Positions 12,427 through 24,180 of a stretch of 64,000 bases of DNA are shown one piece after another; position 1 is the stretch's first letter; each line of letters starts with the position of its first letter. The stretch is from Cyanophora paradoxa. Lineage: Eukaryota; Glaucocystophyceae; Cyanophorales; Cyanophoraceae. The stretch covers positions 24,313 to 88,312 of the forward strand of contig QPMI01000557.1 of assembly GCA_004431415.1 (NCBI GenBank), written 5' to 3'. The position numbers and the translations under genes are program-made. The notes below the pieces were generated by a model. It saw nothing but the letters and a program-made list of their open reading frames with translations. It was not told the origin of the DNA and made no database searches.

Positions 12427-12690
12427 CGCAGCAGCGGTAGGATGCGCCCGGTGCGCCGGTGCGTGTGCGCCGGGCGCGCCGGTGCGCCGGGTGCGGTGCG
12501 GGAGGGGTAGTGCAATTCTGTCGAGCTTGCACGGCGGTTCCACGTACAGATCGCGGACGACGAGCTGGAACTTGCCGCGCACTTCGAGAGCTTTGAGCGA
12601 GTTCCTATCGGCTTCCCGGACCGTGCATTGACCATCGCATTGCGGCACATATACAGCACGCCTGACTCGTTCGCAGTAGCACCTTTAAGA
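12427..12690. promoter_or_regulatory. Divergent intergenic region
   Basis: 264 bases between the divergent eIF2B epsilon and VHS-GAT genes; both promoters must lie here. 12610-12690 is less GC-rich than the exons. No clear TATA element. Confidence 0.4.
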
Positions 12691-15191
12691 ATGTCATTTC
12701 TAAAGAAGCTCGGACTCGGTTCCTCGCACGTGCGTCGTGCCGTATTAGCGGACGCCGCGCCTGCCCACGCTAATGTACGCAGCTTGAGGACCGCATCGAT
12801 TTATGCACGAGCGATATGCTCCTCGCACCGGACTGGCCGGCCAACCTGGAGGTTACTGACCTTATCAACGGCTCCGGTTCGATCTGTGATGTTGCAGGCA
12901 AGTGCGGGCGGGCGATGAGATCCCGCGGCCGGCAGAGAAAGGCCCGCGCGAGGCGATGAAGGCCCTGCGTAAGAAGATCCGCGACAGGAACCCCAAGGTT
13001 GCGGTCCTGGCGCTGACTGTGCGTACGCCGCCTCGTCGCCGCCGCCCTCGCTGAGCGTTGGGGCGCGAAGCTGGTGGAAACGTGCATGAAAAACTGCGGG
13101 GTGCGCGTGGCGGGGCAGGGGCGGGCGGGGGGCGGCGGCTGACTGGCCGGCAGACGCGGTTCCACGTGCAGATCGCGGACGAAGAGTTCATGGAGGAGCT
13201 GGTGAAGGTGGCGACGGGGCGGCGCGGCGGCGAGGCGGAGGAGAAGGCGCTGCAGCTCGTGCGCGCCTGGGGCGAGGCCTTCAGGGAGCGGCGCGAGGAC
13301 CCCGTCCTTGGCGCATTCTACCGCGCCTACGCCGAGATGCGCTCCCGCGGGATCACCTTCCCCCCCGCGGAGGGCGACGCAATGGCCGTCCCGCGCCGCT
13401 CGCAACGCGCCGAGATGGACCTCACCGCCGGCGAAGCGGCCGCCATCCGCGTGGCCGGCGGCGGCGCCCCCGCTGCAACCGACGACTTCATGGACGAGCT
13501 CGACGACTGGCGCTCCAACTCGCCGACCCGCCGCGGCCGCGCCGCCCGCTCCTCCCGCTCCGTTCGCACCGCCGGCTACTCCGAGGCGCGCCCCGCCGCC
13601 GCGCCGCGGGGGCGAGGGTCGCCGACGCGGGCGGGGCAGGCGCCGCAGCGCTCGGAGGCCGTCTCGGATGCTGCGTACGCCGAGTACCTGGGGCGCTCCG
13701 GCTCGGCCGCCCCGCGCCGCTCCGCCGCACCCGCGCCCCGCCCGCAGCCGGCGGCGGCGGCGCGCGCGCAGGCGGCGCCCGTGCTCGAGGTCAACCGGCA
13801 GAAGCTGGAGGGGGACCTGGAGGCGCGCGGGGCGCGGGGCCGGGGCGGGGGCGGCGCTGAGGGGGGCCCCAGGTGGTGCGCACCAACTGCGAGCTGCTCT
13901 CCGAGATCGTCGCGGCGTGCGACCCGCAGCGGGAGCTCATCACCGAGAACCCCATCGCCAACGAGCTCCACGCACGCCCCGCGCCCCGCCAGCCCCTCGC
14001 CCCTCGCTGACCCCGGCGCAGGAGTCGTGCACGGCCATGTCCATGCGCGTCATGGTGCGCCGCCGCCTCCGTCACGTGCGCCGGCGCCGGGGCCGACGGG
14101 CGCGCAGGAGCTGCTGGAGGAGCTCAGCGGGCAGCCCGACATGGACGAAGTCCTCCTCGCGCAGGCGCTGCTCCGCCCGCCCGCGCCGCCCCGCGCCGGC
14201 CTGACAGCCGCGCAGCTGCTCGCCGTGAACGACGACCTTCAACGCGTCTTTACCGCATACGAAAACGTGCGCCTGCGCCGCCGTCGGCGGCACGGCCGCG
14301 CTGAAAACGAGGGCCGGCGCAGGCGCGCGTGGAGGGGATGCAGCGGCAGCAGGCCCCGCAGCAGGCGGCGCAACAGCGCAGCTCCCGCTCCGCCGACGCG
14401 CCCCTCATCGACCTCCAAGGGCCCGACTCTGTCAGCGTGAGCCACCTGCGCCCTGCACGACTCCTCTCTAGCACCGACCGGCGGCCCCCGGCACCTTGCA
14501 GGCCAGCTTGGCTGCGATGAACCTGCAGGGCCGCCCCCCCGCCGCGTACACGACGCCGGCGCTGGCGGTGCGTGGGACGCCGCGGGGCGGGCGGGGCAGG
14601 GGAAGGGGCCGAGGCCGGGGCGCAGGACGAGGAGGAGGAGGCGCCCCTGCGGGGAAGACCACCCTCGCACTCGCCCGCGGCCATCCCGCCCCCGCCTCCG
14701 CCCCAAGGTCCCCCCGCCCCCGCCACCGCCACCGCGCCAGCCACGGCCCATGAACCGGCGCGCAGCGTTCCTCGCCGACGCCGACGGCTTCGCGCCGCAC
14801 CTGGCGGCACCGGCGCCGGGCGTGCGCCCCGCCACGCAGGAGGGCTGGGACTTCTCCGCGCCAGCTCCCGCCGCCGCCAGCGACTTCGGGGGCAACCCGT
14901 TCGCCGGGCCCCCGCCGCCTCCCGGGACAGAGCCGGTCAACGTCGACGGTGCGCTCGCCGCCGCCCCAAGGGAGGCGCGCGCGGCCGACGCCGGGCTCAG
15001 ACTTCGACGCCTTCCTCAACGCAAGCCGGACGTCGAACGCTCCGCTGCCAGGCGCCACGACTGTCGACGTGCCTGCCTTTCACCCGCAGGCCGCTGCTCC
15101 TTGATCCTCACCCCCTTTGCAGCGGGCGGACATGGAGGAGTTCGACAGGTTCCTCGCCGGCAACGCGGTCCCGCAGACGCACACCCGCTGA
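12691..15191 (+). CDS. TOM1/TOL-like VHS-GAT domain protein
   Basis: ESCRT-0-like ubiquitin-cargo adaptor of endosomes, by family. The ATG at 12691 gives MSFLKKLGLGSSH, then an intron, then a VHS domain: LEDRIDLCTSDMLLAPDWPA, GPREAMKALRKKIRDRNPKV, LVETCMKNCG and TRFHVQIADEEFMEELVKVA, in the order of TOM1 (helices with the ETCxKNCG signature). A disordered Ala/Pro/Arg linker follows. A GAT domain then includes EVNRQKLEGDLE, NCELLSEIVAACDPQRELIT and TAAQLLAVNDDLQRVFTAYE. The tail is Pro/Ala/Gly-rich with DFGGNPFAGPPPP (NPF-type) and ends MEEFDRFLAGNAVPQTHTR. An intron at 12898-12935 would be only 38 nt with a CAG|GCAAGT donor. The domain call is strong; subfamily is open. Confidence 0.85.
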
Positions 15192-15367
15192 CCGCGGAGA
15201 CCTCGTCAGCGACAGTCGTCCTCCTCCGAGTTGATGAGCGAGCGCAGACCTGATATATATCCATCTTGCATTTGTGTTCTAGTTATTCAGGCGTGCACGA
15301 TCACTCTTTGCTTCCTAGGTTTCAAGGCTTATGGCTTTCGTCACTATTCTGAGCCGTTGAAACACAG
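15192..15367. other. Short intergenic spacer
   Basis: Spacer between the VHS-GAT stop and the first duplicated segment. No motif recognised. Confidence 0.3.
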
Positions 15368-16210
15368 CCTAGGCCGATGGCTCGCAGGGACATGCGTATG
15401 GCGGCAATGGCCATGGGTCCTCGCCCGCCAACGTTTGGCTTCGACGAGCTAGAGCGAGAGATGCGGGGGCACGCCAGGGTCAGAATTGACAGCGAGTGGT
15501 CTCTCGCACACGGAAAGTCCGTTTCGGAGCCCGACCTGGGCCGTCGCATGCGAACCGTGCGAGATCAAATTCTCGTAGGCAGTGACCGGATTCTGACGGA
15601 AACGACGCCGCCCAGGTTCGCAGTGCTTCGCAACGAAGTGCATACTGCAAAGTGCAAAGAGCAAGTTTGTGGTGTCGACGTCCATCATGGCATGGACCGT
15701 CGGCGCTGGACCGTCGGAGCCTCGGAGCGCTCGCGGCCGCCCGCGCAGTGCTAGCGCGGCCGGGCTCCGGTTGCCCGGCAGCTGCAGTGCAATTGCAATC
15801 ACGTCTTCTTTAGACGGCTTGAAGCGCCCAAATAAACCCATTCGGGCCCCACAGAAGGGCGGGGCGACCTGCGCTTTCTTCAGCGGTCTGGGGGGATACC
15901 CTTGCGACTTGCAGCTCTGAGACAATCGGGAGCAGGCAGCGCGTCTCCCCTTCGACAGAACGAAGCACCAGCAACTCGGTTCAAGAGCTGGCTGCCGCGC
16001 GCCCGGGAGGCGCGCACGACGGTGAGGCCGAAGTCTCGCTGCCATCCTTCCTTTGACGGCGGCACCCAGTCGCGCGGCTCATACATCGCTGCACGCTGCA
16101 GGAGTTCCGCGTGAATCAGGGTGCAATGGCCTCGGAAGCTCCCCCTTGCGACCCCGCGCGCGCCAGCTGCGATGTGAAGCGGCATCATCCACCATACGAA
16201 CAGCGCGCGT
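15368..16210 (-). repeat. Duplicated segment, copy 1, with possible minus-strand gene
   Basis: Most of this segment recurs at 16799-17605 in the same orientation. The clearest blocks are 15420-15641 (matching 16828-17047) and 15820-16139 (matching 17195-17520). On the minus strand an ATG at 16086 opens MYEPRDWVPPSKEGWQRDFG; a possible GT-AG intron joins it to SCKSQGYPPRPLKKAQVAPP and a long open frame down to 15449 containing FVAKHCEPGRRRFRQNPVTA. I do not recognise the protein. The two copies conserve the MYEPRDW and FVAKHCEPG stretches better than the sequence between blocks, which could mean constraint or simply recent duplication. Confidence 0.5.
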
Positions 16211-16798
16211 TCGTTCATTGAAGAGGTATTCTCGTCGATGCTTGCCTTCGTTTGTGACGAAGCCCGCGACTCGCCCAGCCGGCGTGGAGAACGTGAAGTC
16301 ATGATCAGTATCCGCGCCTCGACTGACGCCCTCAGCTCCGGGCTCTTCTGCAAGCCGTTCGGGGCTGTTTTACAGCTCTGTCGTTCATTCTGCGCCTCGG
16401 CAATGTGACGGACCATTCAACCCGCTCAACCGCCGCCATCAACCGCCAGCTTCGCGAGCTACTCCTACAAGTGTCTTGAGCTTCAGCGAGCACAGCATAC
16501 AATCGTGGGCGTGGAACCGCCTGCTTCGTGGAGCTGCGTCGCTTGGAGGAGCATGTGCGTCGTGTTTCTCCGCCATGCGCCTCATGGGTTGATGACCTGG
16601 GCTGCAGAATCGCCTTTGTAAAGACTTTCACGCTTATGTAGCTTCCAATCCCTCGATGCGCACGTCCCCAACCGCTGAGACTCGAACAGCAGGGCAGGCG
16701 CGTCCGACGTTTTTCGAGCTCTTCATCAGGAACAAGCTTCGGCTGGACATTGCAGGCGTCTCGAATGATGTTGTCTATGTCGTGGACTAGTTTAAGAG
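16211..16798. other. Spacer between duplicated segments, nothing recognised
   Basis: 588 bases between the two copies of the duplicated segment. Composition is near 55-60 percent GC. I see no repeat match or gene. Confidence 0.35.
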
Positions 16799-17605
16799 CC
16801 TAGGTGTCTCGCAGGGACATGGGTCTTCGCCCGCCAACGTTTGGGGCTTCGACGAGCTAGCGCGAGAGATGCGGGGGCACGCCAGGGTCAGAATTGGCAG
16901 CGAGTGGTCTCTCGCACACGGAAAGTCCGTTTCGGAGCCCGACCTGGGCCGTCGCATGCGAACCGTGCGAGATCAAATTCTCGTAGGCAGTGACCGGATT
17001 CTGACGGAAACGACGCCGCCCAGGTTCGCAGTGCTTCGCAACGAAGTACGTACTGAAGAGAGCCACGTTGGTGGTGTCCATGGACCGCTCGCGGCTCCGG
17101 TTGGGGCGCCCTGCGGCCGTGTGATGATCACGTTCCGAGGCTCGCATCTCTCTAGACGGGTCGGATTCAGGCTGCCGCTCCAGTTGTAGCGCTAAGAACG
17201 CTCAAATAAACCTATACGGGCGCCACACAAGGGCGGGGCGGGATCCGCGCGCTTTCTTCAGCGACCTGGGGGGATACCCTTGCGGCTTTGCAGCTCTGAG
17301 GCAGTCGGGAGCAGGCAGCGCGTCTCCCCTTCGACAGAACGAAGCACCAGCAACTCGGTTCAAGAGCTGGCTGCCGCGCGCCCGGGAGGCGCACACGACG
17401 GTGAGGCCGGAGTCTCGCTGCCATCCTTCCTTTGACGGCGGCACCCAGTCGCGCGGCTCATACATCGCTGCACGCTGCAGGAGTTCCGCGTGAATCGGGG
17501 CGCGATGGCCTCGGAAGCCCCCCCTGACCGCAGCGTGAGCGTGATTTACACCAGCGGCCAGCCCCCCGCCGCGGTCAAGGATCCGTCGTATGAACAGCGC
17601 GCGTT
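16799..17605 (-). repeat. Duplicated segment, copy 2, with possible minus-strand gene
   Basis: Second copy of the segment at 15368-16210. The minus-strand start ATG at 17463 is conserved (MYEPRDWVPPSKEGWQRDSG). Relative to copy 1 there is an extra base just inside the second putative exon (AAAGCC against AAGTC), which shifts the frame, so this copy may be a pseudogene. Other small insertions and deletions separate the copies. Function unknown. Confidence 0.45.
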
Positions 17606-17693
17606 CGACGCTGATCGAAGGTGAATTGCTTGGGGCGCTTTCGGTCGCTGGGGGGCTCGCCCTATGATCGCCCATTAGGCGGATCGCGACTCG

Positions 17694-20600
17694 TTGAACC
17701 TGTCCACTCTCACCACGCGTCTGAGGCCGGCGCGCAGGACGGAACAGCATCAACACACTCTCGAGAGGGCAAGGGACTCCACGGTGGACCACCCCCTTCG
17801 ACCTGGCGTTGCGATTGCGGGCAGCGAGGAGGCCGTCTCCGAATCCCCCCGAAGCTCCTCACTGGAGACGTTTGTGAAGTTCATCGTCCCATCAGAACTC
17901 GAAAGCAGCGCCTCTCGTGCCCCGCCGTCGGAGATCGAATCTTCGGATGTGCCCAGCCCAACCAGCACCGACAGCAGCCGCCGGCTTCTTGGATGCGACA
18001 TCTGTGGACGGGAATGTCTCACCACGCAAGCCCTCATCTCGCATCGCAAGAGTTGCGAACAACGTCTCGGCACTTCGGGCATTTCCGGCCAAGCAAACAC
18101 GACGTGCCCACCGTTCGGGGCGACGAAGGTCAAACCGGCGCGGGCTCAGGCGACGGCTAGTGATGGCGCTTCTGCGGCGGAGCAGTGCGCGGCCACGGAA
18201 GAGGATGGCGACGGCGCGCAGCGCCGGCTAGACGGCGACGAGGCGCTCGAGGGCTCCGAGTGCGGCGCTCACGAGTTCGAAGCTGTCGGCGAGAACTCGC
18301 TGGGCTCGTCGGCGGACGCAGCGCTCCCTTTCGTGTGCCAGCGCTGCGGCAAGGCTTTCACGACGATCTTCGGTCTCGGGCGCCACAACGGCTGGTGCCC
18401 TCTTCGCCCCGGCGTCGCCCCAGGCGCCGCCTTGAACGCGCTGCCTCCGCCCGGACCGGCGGTGGCGGCGACGGGGCCGGCGGTACTTGCAGGGACGAAG
18501 AAGCCGAAGAAGGGGCGCTGGTCAAAGGAGGCGTCGCCGACGTCGGCGAGCCTCCCGCCGCCCTCCCCGAGCGCCGTGCCGTCCTCGGCGCTGCCCCCTC
18601 CGATGATCACCCCCGGCGTCCCCCCGGCGGCCTCGGCGGGGAGCCCGCGCGGGGGCCCCCTCGTGCCTCCCAACCTGGCCCCGGAGCTCATCGCCGCCAT
18701 CTCCCGCGCCGGGCCGGCCGTCCGCTGCGACGCCTGCGGCAAGGTCTTCGGTAGCGCCCAGGTGCCTTCCCCGCCGGCGCCGGGCCGGGATGGGGCGCTG
18801 AGGGGGCGGCAGGGCCTGGGGCAGCACCGGCGGCACTGCGCGGGGACGAGCCCCGTGCAGCGCGGGCGCAAGGGGAGCGAGGGGGAGGAGGAGTCGGCGC
18901 TCTCGCCAAAGCCGGAGCCCGGCCGCGACGAAGCGCACGGCGAGGCCGCGGACGCCGCCCGCTGCCCCCACTGCCGCAAGCGCTTCGGCAGCAGCGGCAG
19001 CCTCCGCCGCCACCTCAGCCGCTGCCCTCGCCTGCGTGCCGAGGGCGCCGGCGGGAGCGAGGGGGAGCAGAGCGAGGCGGAGAGCATGGAGGCGCCGCTC
19101 GACGTGCCCGAGCCGCCCGTGCGCCCGCCCCGCCGACAGCGCCCCGCCCCGCCGCCCCGCCCGAGCCGCCGCCAGATCAAGGAGGAGGCCTCTGCCGACG
19201 AGGCCGGCCCCGGCGGGGAGGCCCTCGCCTCCTCGCCCACGGGCCGGGAGGCGGCGCGGGAGCGGGCACGGGGGCGCCGCAGCGGTTTCGCGTGCGCGGT
19301 GTGCGGGCGGACGCTGATGACGCGCTCCGGCCTCGTCATCCACGAGCGCCACTGCAAGGGCCCCGCCGACGAGCCGGCCGACGAGCCCGGCCCCGCCCCG
19401 TCACCCTCTCGCCGCGGGCCCCTCCCACCCCCTCCGAGGCGCCGGCGCCGGTCGAAGGCGGGGCGGGCGGCGGGTGGAACTGCGAGGCGTGCGGGCAGGT
19501 GCGGGGCGGGGCGGGCGGGGCGGGCGGGGCGGGGCAGGGCACCGACGGGGCGCAGGTCTTCCGCACGGAGCTCGACTTCGGGAACCACCGCCACTGGTCC
19601 GCCCCGGGCGCGCCTCACGCGCGACCGCCCCTGACGGCGCCCCCCCAGGTGCACCGGGCCCTTCGACGCCCGCGCTTCGTCCGGCAGCGCGGCGACAAGC
19701 AGGCCGCGTCGCCGCCTGCGGAGGCGCGTGCCTCGGAGGCGACGAGTGCGCGGGGCGGGTGCGAGGGCCGGGGCGGCGCTGACGGCCCAGCAGCGCCGAC
19801 GGAGCGCGAGAGCGAGCGCTCGGCCGGCACCCGCTCCCTCACCTGCTCACGCTGCAAGAAGACCCTCATCTCCGTCCAGGTGCCCCGCCCCTCCCCGCTG
19901 CCCCAGCCAGCGCCGAGCGGGGCGCGCAGGGCCTCGTCATCCACGTCAAGTTCTGCAAGGGCGGAGAGGCGGCCGCGGCGCCCCCGCCGCGCCGCAGGGT
20001 GCGCAACCAGAAGCAGCAGCAGGCGCGGGAGGGCGGGTCGGAGGACGGGGCGAGCAGCGGGGGCTCGGGGGACGAGACGCCGGCGGCGGCAACAGGGAGC
20101 TGGCAGCGGGCCGCCTCGCGCCCCTCGGCCCTCTCGCCGCGCGACGCCGCCGACGCCGACGCGGAGGAGCCGCTGCACGGCTCCCCGCCGGGCTCGCCGT
20201 CGGCGGGGGCGGGCCTGCGGAGCCCCTTCTCGTGCGTGCGGTGCGGGAAGACGTTCGGCAGCGCGCAAGGCCTGGGCGGGCACCGCAGCTACTGCAACGC
20301 CACCAAGGCCAAGGGCGCCGGCCGCCCGGGCCCCGCCCCGCCCGCGACGACGAGGAGCTCCCGGGCGGGCCCTCTCCGCGCGCCGCCTCGCCCGCGGAGG
20401 GGCGGGGCAGGAGCCGCCGGCGCGGCGCGGCGCGAAGCGCACGCGGGCGGCCCTGGAGGAGAGCCTCGATGAGGGCCGCCTCGGCGGCCCGCCGACCCGA
20501 GGAGGCCGCCCCGCGCCGCCCACGCCGCCCGGACCCCATCTCCCTCCACTCCCCCGCGCCGCAGCGCCGGAGACGCCCTCGCCGACCGGGGCGCGGCGCG

Positions 20601-21232
20601 AGGCGTCGGGAAGGCGGCGTGCGCTGGAGAGCCCGGCGGGGCGGCGGGGAAGCGGGGCGGCGGGTGGGGCGGCGGGCGGCTCGGGGGACGCAGACGGGGT
20701 GGAGGAGCTGGAGGGGCGGGGAGCGGGGAGGAGGGACACGAGGGGGAGGCCCACGGCGCCGCCCTCGCCCTCTTCAACGTCTCCGCCGCCCCTCGCCCGT
20801 CGGGCCCGGCCCCGCCTCGCCGCGCCCCGAGCCGGGCCCCGGGGGCGCCCCGCGGCGGCTCGAGGCCGACAGCGAGGTCGCCGGCCTCCTCCTCTTCCTC
20901 GTGCGCCCCGCCCCGCCCCGCCCCGCCCCGCCCCGCCCCGCCCCGCTCACCCGCCCGCAGAACGCCGCCCCGTCGCCGCAGGGCTCGGGGGGCCGGCGGC
21001 CTGGGGCCCGGGCCCACTCACCGTCGCCAAGCCAGGCGAGTGTGCCGCCGCGGCGCGCCCCGCAGAGGGGCCTCTGGTGCGCTGCCCGCGCCGCCCGCGC
21101 GGACCCTCCGCTCACTCCCGGCAGGAGGCGAGCCCCGCGCCGCCCCCGAAGCAGCCCGTCTCCCTCCGTATGGTGCCCGCCCCCGCTCGCTCGCTCCCGC
21201 CCGCCCTCACCCCGCACCCGCAGGACCCCTAA
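17694..21232 (+). CDS. Multi-finger CCHC-type zinc-finger protein
   Basis: Probable nucleic-acid-binding protein with eight zinc-finger-like units of pattern C-x2-C-x(12)-H-x3-C, where the last His of a classical C2H2 finger is Cys. The units are CDICGRECLTTQALISHRKS, CQRCGKAFTTIFGLGRHNGW, CDACGKVFGSAQ spliced to GLGQHRRHC, CPHCRKRFGSSGSLRRHLSR, CAVCGRTLMTRSGLVIHERH, CEACGQ spliced to VFRTELDFGNHRHW, CSRCKKTLISVQ spliced to GLVIHVKFC, and CVRCGKTFGSAQGLGGHRSY. The last resembles plant QALGGH fingers. Several introns (for example about 18761-18811) cut fingers after the Gln preceding Gly-Leu. Long Ala/Pro/Arg linkers separate fingers. The frame is open back to 17694 without an obvious ATG, so the start is uncertain and an upstream exon is possible; the 3' end is also approximate. 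Confidence 0.75.
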
Positions 21233-22205
21233 ACAACATAATTCGCAGCTTTTTCCCTTTTTTCCGTGTCGTGAGTGTTATTGATGATGAGCAGCCTCCG
21301 TCTTTTTCTGTAGACAATCAGCACGCAGCCCTTCATCTTTTTACTCCTTTTTTTGCCTGCACATGTACGATTCAGGGCGAGATGCCACAGACAAATCAAA
21401 GATCGAGCGCGCCGGCGCTCTTCGCGCCCTCCCGCAGAGGCAAAACGACAGAGGCAGACGGGCGGGGCTCTTCGGTGCTGGGCGGGGCGGTGGAAGGCTA
21501 GCTATCTAGCTAGCGCGAGCGGCGAGGGACTCGGAGGCGGTGGAGCGGTGCGCGACCGGCACGGGAAGGGAGGCGCCTCGAGACCTGGCGGCTGAGCGGG
21601 GCTGAGGCAGCCAGCGCCAGCCCGGCCGCCGAACGCTTCAAGATCCGATCCGATGATCGCAAGCCTCGGACCTGGGAGCTCAACTTGCAAGGCCGCGGCC
21701 GCCGCGCCGCGCGGGCGGGTTGCCGGCCCGGCGCCGGCCCGGGGCGGACGGCGGGGTTCCGAGGCTCAGATCCGATGATCATCACCGTGGCACACCGACC
21801 GTCGGACGTCGAATTCGAATTCGAAACCGTTGAACCGCCGGCCGGCCGGCGCCCAGCCGGCGCCGCGGCCGCCGCGGCGCGACCCGTGATCTTGACGGGC
21901 CGTCGGACACACTGCATGGGCACATGCGAGGGATCCGAATCCGATGATCATCGGATCCCAAGATTTCTCACGGATCAGATCTAGACTCAGTAGTAGAGTT
22001 GCATGTGGCTTCCCGGAAGTTCCAGGCCCCGAGGTGCATGTGATTTCTCACAAATTCCTCAGTTTGTTCCCGCGCGCAGTCCCGGACTATCACGTGTGCC
22101 TGCTTGCGCGCCCCTCCTGCTGTTCCCCCGCTGCACCCCCTTGGGCGCGGAGGGCAATGCGGGAGAGACGGGTGTGGAGCGCATTGGGTGCAGGAAGGCG
22201 CGGTC
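21233..22205. other. Intergenic region with GATC palindromes
   Basis: 973 bases between convergent genes. 21240-21380 is AT-richer, a plausible 3' UTR of the zinc-finger gene. From 21645 to 21960 there are repeated GATCCGATGATC-type words; CCGATGATCATC occurs at 21772 and 21941, the latter inside the near-palindrome GGATCCGAATCCGATGATCA. The same 12-mer recurs at 62818. No gene is supported. Confidence 0.45.
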
Positions 22206-23573
22206 CTAGAGCTCGAAGACCTCCTGGGCGGGGTCCATGTCTGCGCCGCGTCAGGTGGCGCCGGGGGGCGGGGGGGGGGGGGGGGGGGGCGCTCACTGAA
22301 GTTGGCGGAGAGCTGGGGGATCTGCTCGAAGCCCTTCTGCTTCATGAAGTCCCGCAACGAAGAGACGATGTTCGCGTGCGGCTGCGCCTTGCCAGCCGCC
22401 ACCGCGCAGTCGATCGTCATCTGCCCGCCCGCCCCGTCGCCGGCGAGCCCCGCCCGCCCCGCGGGGACTCCCGCACGCGCGGGCGGGCACCTTGAACGCG
22501 TACGTCATCGCTGCCTCGCCGAGTCAGGACCCTGCACTGGCGAGAGGAAAGACAGCACGTACCGCCGGCTGCCTTGCCACCGAAGTGGGCGTCGGCGGAG
22601 CCTGCGGGAGGAATCAGGGGGCGGGGGGAGGGGGGGGGGCCGGCTCACACTGCTCGTCGAGACAGCCCGAGTAGAGGATGACCTTGGGGCGGTCGCCCGG
22701 GCCGGCCCGCGTGCCATACCCGGCGGCGGCGCTGTCCATCTGGGCGGGGGTGCACGTCGGCTGCCGGGCGGGCGGGGCGGGCGGGGGGCGGGGACCTGGA
22801 GCTGGACGTCTCCCATGGCGACCGCCCGGCCCGCCCCCGCGTGCTGCCGCCCCGTCACCCCCCGCCCCGCCCCGGCCCCCCCCCGGCCCCACGCACGGGG
22901 ATCTTGTTCAGGTCCGCCGGACCGCCCAGACTGCTCATCTTGCTGACGAGGCCGCCTAGCATGCCCCCGGCGCCCCCGCCGCCCCCGCCCAGCATCCCCA
23001 TCACGCTCTGCACGGGGCTCGCCTGGGGGGCCCCGCCGGGGGCGCCCCCCATGGCCCCCATGAAGCGCTGCGCCCCCCGCGGCTCAGGGGCGGGGGAGGG
23101 GGGCGGGGCCGGCGGGGCGGGCGCCTGGGCCATGCCGCCGAAGCTGCCACCGAGGTTGTTGGCCATCTGCGGGCCCCTCGGCGGGGGCGAGGGCGGGGAC
23201 GGGGCGGAGCGGAGCGAGCGGGCGCACCATGTGCGCGACCTGCGACATGATGATCGCCTGCAGGTTCGGCCCGCCCCCGGGCTGCATCAGGCCCCCTGCC
23301 GCCCCCTCAGCCCCCGCCCTGCCGCCCGGCACGCTGACCCCAGTCGGGCCCCGCACCGAGCATGCCCATCATGCCGCCGGCGCCCTGCATGCCCCCCATG
23401 CCGCCGGGGGCGGCGAGGGCGGCCGGCGGTTTGGGTCCGCTGCTTTTGCTGCTGCAGCAGGAGAGGATCATGGCGAGGATGCCTGCCGGGGCAAGCGAGT
23501 CAGAGCAAGCGAGTCAGACGAGGGAGGACGCTCCAGGGGCCGCCTCTGGAGAGCACGCCCGCACCCCCGTTGC

Positions 23574-23630
<57 letters not shown>

Positions 23631-24147
23631 TCATGGCAGGGGCCGGGGCGCCGCCCCCACCGAAGTTCATGTTTGCCTGCGGGGGGTGAGGGGAGCGGGG
23701 GCGGGGTGGGGTGGGGCGGGGCGGGGCGGCGGGGGCACCATGGGGTCGCTGAGGGTGTTGGAGACGGCCTGCGAGAAGCCCGAGCTCGGCTTGATCCTGC
23801 ACGCCCCTCAGCGCCCCCCGCACCCCCGGCGCCGCCTCGCGCACGTGAACTCTGCCCGCCCCGGTCCTCCCCGTCGGCGGCCGCCAGGCGGGGGCGGGGG
23901 CGGGGGCGGGCGGGGGCGGGGCGCACCGAGGTCCATGCCGGAGCCGGAGTGGCAGCTGCGGGCCGGTGGCGGTGAGGCGGGTGGCGGCGGCGGGAGGCCC
24001 TCGGCGGCGGGCCCGGCACCAGTCAAGGACGACGGTGACGAGCACGCCCGCCGGCACCGCCTGCACCAGCAGCCGGCTGCGCCCCGCCCCGTCACCTCCG
24101 CCCCGCCCCGGTCGCCTTAATCGGGTCCCCCTCCCACCCCCCCCCCC

Positions 24148-24180
<33 letters not shown>

